Shown here in pieces: positions 32,601 to 42,785 of a stretch of DNA of 64,000 nucleotides; the stretch's first letter is position 1; every line of letters starts with the position of its first letter. The position numbers and the translations under genes are program-made. This stretch comes from Undaria pinnatifida (taxonomy: Eukaryota > Sar > Phaeophyceae > Laminariales > Alariaceae), in contig JABAKD010000028.1 of assembly GCA_012845835.1 (NCBI GenBank), forward strand, positions 1,061,501 through 1,125,500. The letters run 5' to 3'. The notes beneath the pieces were generated by a model. That model worked only from the letters and a program-made list of their open reading frames with translations. It did no database searches and had not been told where the DNA came from.

Positions 32601-35600
32601 GCAGTTTCAGCCTTTTCGCGTAGTCCATTGGGCCGTGCAGATACATTTTTATTCCAATTTCTTCTCTCAACCCCCCGTATATCTCTAAGTGATTCTCCTC
32701 TTTCCCTTTTCTTCTTAGTGCTTGCCTTTCCCTTCTATTATTTATTTTACATCTGTCTGGTACCCGCCAAACTTCGCTATAGGCAGTACCAGGTACCTCT
32801 TCTTGGTTCCCCCCTACATCCTTCCATATTTCTCGACTACGTTATCCCATCTTACTCCAGCTCGCCCTATTGTCATTTTCTTTCATACAGCATTATCAAC
32901 AATGGCTGCCACCTCTTTTCTGGCGTATTCTTTACTTTATATTTCCATTTCAACTTTCTCACGTCTCTATTTGTGTTAAGTGGGTACATTCCTAGTTCTG
33001 CTCCGAATACTGTGTTACTCGTCATACTTGAGCATCCAAGTATCTTTTTAGCTGCTGTCATCTGCACTGTTTCCAGCTGTTTTACGAACTTCGCGTGCCC
33101 TTCCTATACTTCCCCTGCATGCTCTAACTTTGGTACAGTCACACACCAGAATACATCGTTTAATCCTAGTGTTAAGGTGCGGGTCTGTTAGAATCGCGCC
33201 ATCTTGCCTACTTGTGATTTACCCTTTCCTATTACTGACTGTCGCTTTGTGTGCATTCCAAGAGCAGTCCTTTGAGATCTCTAAAAGTCAAGGTACGTAT
33301 ATTGGTCTACGATCGGTAGTTCATCTTTTCCCCACTTCCATTAGAAATTTACCGGATTCACCTTATCTTCGTTACATTTAACTACTGCGCATTTTTTCAT
33401 GAACAAGAGGGGGGGGGCATTTAGTTGAATCGAACGAGTTCCGTGGGCCCATTATATAACAAAGGCACGACGGCAGAAGGCGGTAAACAATTGGTAATAG
33501 TTGGGTCAAACGAGTTCGTGCCCAACTGTAAGGACAAACGCACGAGGGAGAGAGGGGAAATGTGTAGTGAAATGACACAAGCTCCTGCCCAAATGTAAGA
33601 ACAAACGCACGAGGGGGAAAACAAGGGAAATCTTTCCATTAATTGAACGAGTTCGTATTGAAAGTTGAACCTTTCCCGGAGAAAACAAAAAAATGCGACA
33701 TTTACGGCTAAGCGCACAGGGTAGGCGAGCGTCAGGACGGACGGAGAGGGGGGGACACAGGAGGCTTACAAGCACGCCCCTTTTAGTGGAATTTAAAACA
33801 TTTTTGTTTTTCGACAGAGCCTAGTGCACAAATCATCCTTAGAGTAAGTAAACCTGGACGAATCCTGCCAGGAGCGTCCGCCAACACTTGGTTCCTCGTG
33901 GACGTTGCAGGGTATCAGTCGACATATATAACCGCTGACGCTCCCACCCCCCCCCCGCAAAAAACGACCCCCCTACCCCCCCTGTACATATACAAATGCT
34001 GAGCTCCCCCCCAGCGCTTGGTGCGCGCGATCTCCGCCTGGTCGGTCAAAACCCGACGTGCTCCGTACTGGCATTGTAGGGATGCGAGGGTCCATGGTCG
34101 TAAGACTACCGCTATACATGAAATGAGTACACCACCCCTCACCCGTCCCCGCCACTCGATCCCACCCTACCCCCCGGGCAAAAAACGCAGCACCTGCATG
34201 ATCGGCGCAATGTAGATGGAGTTCCCAGCTGTTCTCGCCGCGGTAAGGGCCGCCTTAGCCTTAGGCGTGTTCCTCAGTGCGTTGTGCACCCTCGCCTCCA
34301 CCAGGTGCGTTTCCACCAGAAGCTGCTTGTCGTCCATGCGCTTCAGCTCCCGTAGGAGCCTGTTGAGCAGCGTCACCGCCTCTTGGTACTTGGCTTGCTC
34401 GAAAAGCTGAACGGCGTTAACGGCGAAGACAACAACGGGAGGGAGGGGAGGGGGGTGTAATCATCGTATCATGCATGGCCGTAATCCGTAGGACCACAGA
34501 CCCTCCCATCCCTACTATGACGGGACGGAGCATGTCGGGCTTTCGACGACCAGTCAGACATTGCTTGCACCAATCGCGAAGTGCCGTGAGGGCGGGGGGG
34601 GGGGGGGGGGGGGGGGGTGGAGGGAAGGCATGGAAAATGTGCGGTATAGCCACGCGTCGCATGTTAGAAAGCCCCCAGCCGTTTTACCGGAAGGACTGCA
34701 CGACTGGACACTACGGCTGCTGTGTCATAGCTCACTCACGCATGCCAATACAGCAGTAGGAGCTGGGTTCAGCCAGTACAATCAAAACATGTGGATGGTA
34801 ATAGGGTCAGAAACCACTGGAGGGGTTTCATTCACTGCCGTGCGACATCAGAGACCATTTACGGACCACATTTCACAAAACAACCAGGCGAGAAAAACGG
34901 AAGACCGCTTTTTTACTACAGTTCACGATAGAAACACACAAAAACAGTCCATGATAATCTCCTCGCGGTCAACGCAAAACACCAAGGCGAGAAAAACGAG
35001 TATCAGAAGTAGCAGCAGCAGCAGCAGCTGTAGGCAGGCCAACAGCTCGGCCGTCGGCAATCTGCCTCTTGGGCCGCATCTCCATCCACCGTTCCTATGC
35101 ACGCTTGCCTCCCCCTCTCGCTTCGCTCGCCCTCTCGTTGTCTTTTTCCACCTCCATCCGCCTTTCATGTACACGCTCCCCCCTCAGCGCCCTCCCGCTT
35201 TGTTTCTTCATCTCCATCGACCGTTCGTATAAACGCTTGCCCCCCCCGCCTTCGTCCTCACATTTTCTTCGTTCAACAGACATTTCACAATACAACCAAC
35301 AAAGGATGTGCCGCGAGTTCGAATTTCCCAGGCTTCATGAATGCTCTCTACGAGCGTGCGCACTGGAGTTATGAAACGATCGTGCGTTCCTATTCCTATC
35401 CAGAGAGTCACGCGACTCCGCAGGCCAGTAACCCTAACCCTAACCCTAACCCCAATCTTAAGGGTAGAGTGATACATCAACAACACGGGTGCTCACCAGA
35501 CCCGCCTGCCGGCTTTGAATGCGCTGCCGCAAAAAGTTTCGCTTCTCCGCCTTGCACCACGCCACCACCTTCCGACAGAGAGCGTCTTGCAGCTCCAGCG

Positions 35601-38600
35601 AGTCGGGAACCTTTGAGACGATGTCGATGATCGTGCGCACGATTTTCGCCGTTCGGGCCTTCGGAATCGTTGCAAAGAAGGGCGACGCAGTCTTAAGAAG
35701 ATCCACTACGTCCGAGAACCTGAGCCACGGCGCGGGGGGGGGCGTGGAGCAATCATTGTCATGCATGCCCGTGTATGCCAGACCAAAGACCCTCGCTTCC
35801 ATACAATGCCGGGACGGAGCACGTCGGATTGGGGTGGACTCACGTCATGCACGGCCGTAATCGTGTCGCCATACGGGGGGAAAGGGGGTGTACTCGGTAT
35901 CATGCATAGCCGTAACCTTAAGATCGTAGACCCTCGCATCCTACAATGCCGGGAGGGCATACGTCGCATTGGGGGGGGGGGGGGCGGGGGGGGGGGGGGG
36001 GGTACTCATTTGTTGCTTGCCTTAAAGCATTCGACCATTGACCATCCCTTTCGGGACGGAGCATCGTTCCTACTCCAACTAGAGACGCCGCCAACACTTG
36101 GGCGTTCATGACGCTTCTTCCATACACTACATAGACACTGTTGGCGAATTCTATCCCCGTCCTGTTTCGCCGTCTGCGGCCACCATTTATCTCCTCGGAT
36201 AGCGATCGTTTTCTCGCTACTCTCTAGTCTACCAAACTCTTCCGTGTCACATATACGTCTAATTTCCTCATCTCCTCTGACGCATCCCGTTCCTTCTTGT
36301 ATATTTCACATTCTCCTACTACGCAAGTCCTACTCTATTGTTGTGCCACACGGGCACACGTGTGTAGCCACGTCCTCCTCCTCCCGACTACTGGTATATC
36401 TCTTTCTCCTGTCTGGTTGGTCTAGGTCCCGTACACGAAATCGCAGTTTCAGCTTTTTCGCGCAGTCCATTGGGCCGTGCAGATAACCCCCCGTATATCT
36501 CTAAGTGCTTCTCCTCTTTCACCTTATTTCTCAGCGCTAGCCTTTCCCTTTCTTCTCTTCTTCCTTTTACGTTTGTCTTGTACCCGCCAAACTTCTCTAT
36601 GACAGTACCTCTTCTTGGTCTCCCCCTAACTCCTTCCACATTTTCTCGACTACCTTATCCCATCGTATTCCAGCTCGCCCATTCGGGGGGGGGTGGGGTG
36701 AGCGGAGGAAGTATTGCGGCCATGCCAAAGATAAGTGTTGCGTTGTCGTCCGTTGTTGCAGGGTTGCTTGCGTCGAAAAGCTCATGATAGATTTACCGTC
36801 CAGTACTGCTGGGCCGCGTGTGTCGAAAAGCTAAAAAAAAATGTCGACTATGTTCGCAGGGTTTGTTGTGTTGACAATTGCGGCAGCAGTGATTTGTTAA
36901 CTCATTGCGTTTTGTTGGGGTGAACCTCGCGTGGTCATGCTCGTAGCGACGTTGCTGAAGCTCTCACTATACTACGCTGTGGCCTCGTAGCCTCGCAGAC
37001 AGGAACAAAAACCGATCAACCCTCTACCCAAGAACCTCTTCAGAGCACGGAGGGGGTGGTTGAAAGGGCTAGCTGCGATGCGAGTTGGCTCGACTAGACG
37101 GCTAGTTACTAGTTGGCTGGCGGGGTAAAAGACAACCAACTTCATATCTTTATCAATAAACACATGTCGGGCCGCACACGCGCCAGTCAAATGCAAGACG
37201 CAGAACTCCGCAAAACATTGCAGGCAACAAACTACATACGAAGTAGCCAACGTACAACTCTAGCGATTGAGCAAGTGGCACGACGAACGCGTGGAGAACG
37301 CTAGGGAAATTCCGCAGCAGAGCAAAAAAACGCAGCAGCGTGATTATAATGCAGCAATTGCAATGAGTGTTTTTCTTGCACAGCATTACCGCCTTTAGAA
37401 TGGCACCCGCAACTACAGGGACAAAATACTTGAAAACACTGTGGGATACTATTCGACAAAACAAAGTATTTAACCCCTTCCGGTAAGACCCTTCGGGGCT
37501 TGCAGTAACAACGATCGAAAAAAGAAGTGATGATATAACGATTACAGCATCGGCCACATAAGCACTTCGGGCTGCTGAGGTGACGGATGTACTTGAACTA
37601 GAACGCACGTGATCTCTGACATGTGTGCATCAAGATACCAGCCGTAGTCGGCGCGCTCTCGCTAGACGGTTGGCAAGACCGTACCTAATGGTCGTTATAC
37701 TTGAGCTCCAATAAGGTTTTAACAAAGGGATCTTTGCTTGTGAACCAGCCCCAATAAGCCCAGCAAAGAAGCATATACTCGCTTCTCCTGCCTATGGCAC
37801 CAGTACAGTACGGGCACGGTACCACTCACTCCCCCCCTTCAAGTATTGCCGAGCAGGGCGCGGCCAGAATCAATTCGCAGAGGACGAGAGAGCCGAGACG
37901 GGTCAGAAACTGATCAATGGCTCATCCGTGGGGCAACGATATATTTCTGAAAAGCGTTCATGCTTGATGCCTTATCGCACTCTACACCCGTCACACGACC
38001 AAAACATGCAGCAGACAGCAGACAACAGTTTCAACGCCTTCGTGGTACGTGGTTTTGTAAGACCGACTTCGAGACGGGAGATATCATTGCGCGTTGGCAA
38101 TTCAGTCCACCAGACACCACACACGAGCGACTTGCAAACCTAGCAAAGTTAGCATTAGGAAACAGCTCGCAGAGAACAGGGCAAACCCCGTGTACGCTGC
38201 AGGTCCACCTGGAGAAAAATAAACAGGAGGCAGGGCACAGCGCCTATACCTGAGGGATTTTTTGTAAGGATCCAGTGATATGATTGGCTTATAGGCAGAA
38301 AAATTCGGCAAATTCGGCAAATGAAACACGACTTTTGTCAGGATTTTATAAGGGTAAAAATTGTGATCGGCGGTGATTGCACTGAGCTGGGCGCTGCGAT
38401 TGAGATACGGCTGCAGTGGGACTTGCCGAGAGGTGGCCCACGTACACGGCGCATACGTGAGAGGTAAAGACGCGCGCAGCACAGTCGCTCACGCAATCGA
38501 TGCTGCACTGCGCAGCCGGCGGCCCGCTGGTGATGGAGTGGTGCAATCGCGCCATATATAGGTTGTTACGTTCCTCGGAGCCTGGGTCTCTGTCGCTGTG

Positions 38601-41549
38601 ACGAAGAGGACCATGGTGGGTAGAACAGTCAGGGCGAGGGTCTCTTGCAACACAGATAGGCAGGTCTCATGCGTGCGTAGCAGCAGCAGCAGTTGCGCAC
38701 CACCACCTCCAGAATACAACACCAGCAAGCGGCAGTTTCGTTCTGTGGTGTCAGGCCCTTGCGCCTGCCAGGGCAGCGGGTTGGTCGAGTTCTTTCAAAG
38801 GCACAAACAAGCAGCAGCAGCCCGAGTACGAACTACGTGACAGACCCAAACCCAGTATAAAATCAAGTAAAAAATCCAGCTTGATCCACGACACACAGCA
38901 GGTTTTGTGTTTGCTTGTATGCACCCACTCCACAGAAGAAGTACCACCACCTCCATCAGCACCAGACTGCAACACCAGCAAGCAACAAAAGGTTATCATC
39001 CGCGGTCCCGCTCCTTCGCGCCTGCTGCGGTAGCGAGCAACCCCTCTAGGCCGAGTTCAATCGAACATAGCGGTTTACAACGTAAAAATTCCGGGGCTTT
39101 TCACGGGTCATAAACCGACCCGCGGGTCGGGTCGGGTCAAAACATTTTAAAACCTCACGGGTCGGGGCGGGTCAAGAGGTTTCAAAATCTCGCGGGTCGG
39201 GTCGGGTCGGGTCGAAATGCTTCAAAATCTCGCGGGTTGGGTTGGGTCGGGTCAAGAGGTGTCAAAATCTCGCGGGTCGGGTCGGGTCGGGTCGGGTCGG
39301 GTCGGGTCGGGTCAAGAGGTTTTCAAGATCTTGCGGGTAGGGTCGGGTCATGACCCGCGAGATACGGGTCACTCGCGGGTCAAGCCATCATGACCCGCGA
39401 GTTGTTTTCGGCTGACCCGCGGGTCACACCTGCGGATCTGGCCTGCGGATCCACCATTTCAAACTTTATATTACAGCTGAGGGCCATTACCGTGCAGGCG
39501 CCCCGCGGGTCCGACCCGCAGCTCCGTAAATAAAATACGAAAATTTCCGCTTCCTGCCTCTCTCGTGCCGATACTCCGATCATATGTCATCACAGCGTGC
39601 GGAACAATCACCAGGCAGTACCCCTACCTACTCGTACCAAGCATACAGCAGTGTGACGCGAATCCCGTACCGGCTGAAGCCGTAACATTACTAGTAGCAA
39701 CAATATAGTGGTAGTGTTACGGTCATACCAGTACGAAATGTGACCAAACGAAAAAAGGCAAGGAACGGCAGTCGTCGCCGAAGCAGCAGCAGCAGCAGCA
39801 GCAGCACTGGCAGCAGCAAGCACCAGCAGCAGACCCCGGATTCTCGCGGATCGCAGCCCCTGCTGACAGACCCACCGGAGACTGCACAGATAGAAGATAG
39901 ATACCGCAGTATTTAATAGTAGTAGTAGCTAGCTCGAGAATTATCATACTAGTACGAAAAATGACCAAACGTAAAAAAGCAAGAAGAGCAGTCGTCGTCG
40001 AAGCAGCAGCAGCAGCAGCACCCTGGAAGCAGCAAGCACCAGCAGCAGACAACGCATCTTCGCGGATCGCAGCTCCTGCTGGCATATCCACCGCCCCAGT
40101 TGGGGGCTTGCTGCCGGAGGCGGCTCAGCTAGGCTGCTTGCCGGGGCCGGAGACTACACTTTTAACTATTAATAGCTCACTCGTCGGGTCGCTCGTCGAG
40201 TCGACCCGGTGGTCTAGCGGTACGGACTTGCCCATGCATGTGGGTTGCGGTTTCTTTCCCATTTTTCGCGCGCACACCACATGACATAATCATCAGCTGC
40301 AAACAATGCTGGTGAAAAAACCAGAGAACACGACATACTGGGAAAAGTACGAGGGACCAAGGACCAACCAACCGACCGAGGTATACATGCCTTGACCCGT
40401 GACTTTTCGACTTTTGACCCGTGAGAAATGTCACGGGTCAAGTCGACCTGACGCGCATGAAACCCGCATCTCGCGGGTCACCCGAATTGTGGCGGGTCGG
40501 GTCGGGTCGGGTCGGGTCAGGAGGATTTCAAACCTCACGGGTCGGGTCGGGTCGGGTCAGGAGCTTTTCAAAATCTGGCGGGTCGGGTCGGGTCGGGTCA
40601 AGACGTCTCGAAATTCTCGCGGGTCGGGTCGGGTTGGGTCAAGACGTCTCGAAATTCTCGCGGGTCGGGTCGGGTCGGGTCAAGACGTCTCGAAATTCTC
40701 ACGGGTCGGGTCGGATCGCTGACCCGACCCGACCCGACCCGACCCGATCCGACCCGACCCGACCCGCAAGATTTGGCCCGACCCGTGAAAAGCTCTGGAA
40801 AATTCCAAACACCCAGTCAAAAAACAAGATAGAACGAACTCTCCCTGGCTGAGGCAAAATATCCCGATAATTTTTTAACGCCAAGAAAAATGATAAATGT
40901 TCCCCAGGCATGGGATCAGAGCCGGAGACAGGTTGTGTACTCGCGGGTCTGTTGTAGGTATTCGTACATGAGTACCATATTAGCTCCATATGAAGAGCTC
41001 GACATGAAATCATTTGATATGGCACGGAACGAACGTGGCAGCAGAAGCGGCAGCAGCAGCAGCAGCGCCATTCGGCGAACCCGACATAAATTCCGTTGAT
41101 ATCATATGGCACACCACGAACTCTGCAGCAGCAAGAAGCAGCAGCAACAGCAGCATCAACAGCAGCACCAGCAGCACCAGCACCACCACCAGCAGCACCA
41201 GCATCACCACCAGCAGAAGCAACAACGACAGCAAAGAAAATAGCCGTGTTCTTCAAAAATCGTTGATCGCCAAGTCCGACTGCACTGACCTCTTGGAGTT
41301 CGCGTACGCCTTGGCCAGGCCGTATATAGCCTCCTCCTTCACCTTCCCTACGCTATCCGAAGGCCCCGCGACGTCTGTGCTCTCGTAGTCGAGCACCCCG
41401 CGGTAACCCGCGATGGCCGCAGCCTGGTCCCCTGTCTCCAACAGCGCAGCGGTTATCTCATCAAGCCGCTTTCGCAGGTCCCTCCCCTCATCGTATACCT
41501 CCACGCCGTCCCCCTCCACCTCCATCTCGATGGGCTGCTCTTGCCACAT
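29649..41549 (-). CDS. PSMD11: 26S proteasome regulatory subunit RPN6 (PSMD11), complete
   Basis: Eight exons: 41549-41290, 35719-35497, 34406-34194, 32031-31900, 31661-31528, 30744-30615, 30249-30085, 29744-29649 (stop TAG). All junctions are GT-AG and in phase, giving 450 residues against 422 in human. RPN6 is a lid subunit that clamps the 20S core to the ATPase ring and shows a PCI fold. Visible hallmarks are [17 protein letters not shown] in the helical repeats (residues ~205-225), [10 protein letters not shown] (~277), and in the PCI winged helix [20 protein letters not shown] (~389-408), followed by a C-terminal helix [11 protein letters not shown]. The start ATG at 41549 has an in-frame upstream TGA. 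Intron 1 is 5.6 kb. The N-terminal ~30 residues are less conserved. A candidate poly(A) signal AATAAA lies near 29241-29247. Confidence 0.95.
31137..31218 (+). mobile_element. Poly(A)-tailed retroposon, short copy
   Basis: CACACGACACATACGCGGAA through CCACCCATCCACCGG and an A-rich tail, in PSMD11 intron 5. Confidence 0.5.
31285..31510 (+). mobile_element. LINE RT fragment (motif A) in PSMD11 intron 5
   Basis: Plus strand reads [20 protein letters not shown], then [17 protein letters not shown]. This is RT motif A (DLQKAYD) and what follows it. Upstream the frame is interrupted. The fragment stops about 18 bp short of the donor of PSMD11 exon 5 (31528), which is on the other strand. Confidence 0.8.
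32158..33410 (-). mobile_element. LINE family A, 5'-truncated copy with poly(C) 3' tail
   Basis: Read on the minus strand it encodes the region after the RT active site. Recognisable pieces are [45 protein letters not shown], then the region around HGPMDYA and a CPCG...H-VGEC zinc-knuckle-like C-terminus (ending near 32178 with AACAAATGAGTAC). A run of about 16 C follows (plus-strand G at 32158-32174). Several frame breaks are present. It lies in PSMD11 intron 3, opposite no exon. Confidence 0.8.
34010..34140 (+). mobile_element. Poly(C)-tailed retroposon fragment, plus orientation
   Basis: Core GACGTGCTCCGTACTGGCAT and 3' end ATGAAATGAGTAC followed by C-rich sequence, here on the plus strand. 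It ends 50 bp from the PSMD11 exon 3 donor at 34193. Confidence 0.55.
34449..34592 (-). mobile_element. Poly(C)-tailed retroposon, 3' fragment
   Basis: Plus strand shows GGGAGGGGAGGGGGGTGTAA and then the family core (GACGGGACGGAGCATGTCGG). It ends at a 27-base G run (34593-34617). It lies 40 bp upstream of the acceptor of PSMD11 exon 3 at 34406. Confidence 0.6.
35428..35457. repeat. Interstitial telomere-type repeat
   Basis: Four CCCTAA units (TAACCCTAACCCTAACCC) within 40 bp of the PSMD11 exon 2 donor at 35496. Confidence 0.8.
35737..35982 (-). mobile_element. Two nested partial poly(C)-tailed retroposons
   Basis: Two core fragments (35737-35840 and 35888-35970), each with TACAATGCCGGGA and each next to a G run. 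They are followed directly by the LINE family A copy at 35983. The first starts 18 bp upstream of PSMD11 exon 2. Confidence 0.55.
35983..36680 (-). mobile_element. LINE family A copy, 5'-truncated
   Basis: Same 3' end (AACAAATGAGTAC then C run) and same C-terminal coding region as the copy at 32158-33410; [19 protein letters not shown] and HLEIYGGL are readable. It is cut off at about 36680, where a second G run begins. In PSMD11 intron 1. Confidence 0.75.
36685..39080. other. PSMD11 intron 1, left part, no gene seen
   Basis: Only short open frames with stop-rich surroundings; two loosely related CAG/CCACCACC segments near 38680-38720 and 38940-38990. I see no recognisable domain. Confidence 0.4.
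39085..39430. repeat. GGGTC array, foldback family
   Basis: Begins GGGGCTTTTCACGGGTC, the inverted counterpart of the end of the 40.4-kb element. It continues with several blocks of GGGTC repeats separated by AAATCTCGCGGG-like spacers, then GGGTCATGACCC. Confidence 0.65.
39720..40090. repeat. Tandem duplication with CAG tracts in PSMD11 intron 1
   Basis: Two ~235-bp units, each with ATGACCAAACG.AAAAA.GCA (or GTGACC in the first), a CAG run, GCAGCAAGCACCAGCAGCAG and TCGCGGATCGCAGC. A looser relative lies at 41020-41230. Confidence 0.6.
40385..40800. repeat. Foldback-like GGGTC element
   Basis: Left part is made of GGGTC units spaced by AAGACGTCTCGAAATTCTCG-type links; at about 40713 it switches to the complementary GACCC units and ends GACCCGTGAAAAGCTC. 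The two halves can pair as a long hairpin. In PSMD11 intron 1. Confidence 0.7.
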
Positions 41550-42785
41550 CTTGAACGGGTGTGCTGATGCCTCTCACGATACTATCGATACACCACAGGA
41601 AGGCTACGAGTATCACGAGCAAATTCCGCACTGCTCAAATACCTGACGGTTGCCTTCGAGTTCCGAGGCTTCACCGGATTGGCCAGCTTGTTTTTCGTCA
41701 ATGCAATCACTTCAATCCTACGAAAAGTGACGTTGCCACGGCGGCACTGCGTGAGACGACGCCCTTGGTGATGCTTGTGATAGATTGGGGAAACGAGAGA
41801 GTTCGCTCGAAATCCGATGGAAGCAGGGGTTTCCAGTGCATGTTTATGTAGGGATTTTTTAAGGTACATGGGCTCTCGAAGGAGATTGGCGCACACAGAC
41901 ATCGCCGTGGATCTAGCCAACTGACAAGGAAGTGGCGCTGGGGAAGTCAATCTGAACCTTCGCCTCTACTGCCGTTTGGCGAGGGCTAAGCTACTTCGAC
42001 AAGTAAGTGGAAAGACAGGCTGTTTTCCCCCTGTGGTTTTGGTTTGATTTTGAGCGGGGAGGGAAGGGCTGCAGCTGAGCGGTTAGTTTGACCCTCTGAG
42101 CCCAGGCCGTGCCTTGCTTGTCCTGTCCGTGCAGTTGCTTCCACTCGGATGGGACGCTACCCGTACTTGCCAGATTGCCATGTACTCAGAGTATCATAAA
42201 TTGATTCATTAGGTAGTGTGTTGTGCACTTCAATTTGACGTACTTTTTTGTCCGTTCTTGTACGAAAATCTCGTTCCGTGTGTTGTCTCGGTGTATTTCG
42301 CTCTGAGCGGTTGTTATTGGTTTGCCCCCTCCAAACCTACGAGGTAGGCCGTACCTTGGCTTGCCCCACCCGTACAGTTGCTTCCACTCGGATGGGACGC
42401 TGCTCGCAATTGCCGGATTACCATCTGCTCAGAGTATCACAGAGCGATTTGTTCGGTGGTGTGTTGTGCACTTCAATTTGTCGCACTTTTTCGTCCTTCC
42501 TTATATATATATCCGAGAATCCCCCTCCTGTGTAGCCTGTGTATTTCGTAGTTGGGGGGGGGGGACTGACAATGGGCATCCCCGGATTTGAGTTACGAAA
42601 GGGAGATGACTACTTGTACGAGTATTAACAAAGAAGTTGTAAGGCAAAGGAGGGATGGACGAAAAACACGCACAAGCACATACAAATTTTCTGTCTGTCT
42701 GTATGTCTGTCTGTCTGTCTGTCTTTCCCTCTTGTGCTCCGTATGTTGCTGCCGGGGGGGACGCTCTTTACTTTTGTCCTCGCAG
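41550..42785. promoter_or_regulatory. Divergent PSMD11 / SNRPD3 intergenic region
   Basis: The coding starts of two housekeeping genes lie about 1.24 kb apart, head to head. Promoters and 5' UTRs of both must lie here, though no TATA box or initiator can be assigned with confidence. It contains the tandem duplication 42077-42550 and a GTCT microsatellite at about 42690-42724, which lies 60 bp before the SNRPD3 acceptor. Confidence 0.5.
42077..42550. repeat. Two tandem ~230-bp units between divergent genes
   Basis: Copy 1 (42077-42305) and copy 2 (42306-42550) share CAGTTGCTTCCACTCGGATG, CTCAGAGTATCA and GTGTTGTGCACTTCAATTTG at matching spacing. They differ at scattered sites, so the duplication is not recent. 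Confidence 0.8.

Noticed and set aside
32523-33191. 222-codon plus-strand ORF
   Set aside because: It is the opposite strand of LINE family A; the minus strand carries the recognisable RT C-terminal protein.
35497-35719. RPN5/PSMD12 instead of RPN6/PSMD11
   Set aside because: Both have PCI folds, but the stretches [16 protein letters not shown] and KARAALTSAR-like [10 protein letters not shown] match PSMD11 as I know it.
35971-36001. G runs as assembly artefacts
   Set aside because: They occur repeatedly at the same position relative to two retroposon families, so they are more likely true tails, although exact lengths may be unreliable.
40399-40852. Overlapping Arg/Gly/Ser-rich ORFs
   Set aside because: A five-base GGGTC repeat is open in several frames by construction, giving RVGSG-type peptides.
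41014-41388. Ala/Ser/Thr-rich plus-strand ORF
   Set aside because: CAG/CAC repeat translation that runs into the antisense of PSMD11 exon 1.
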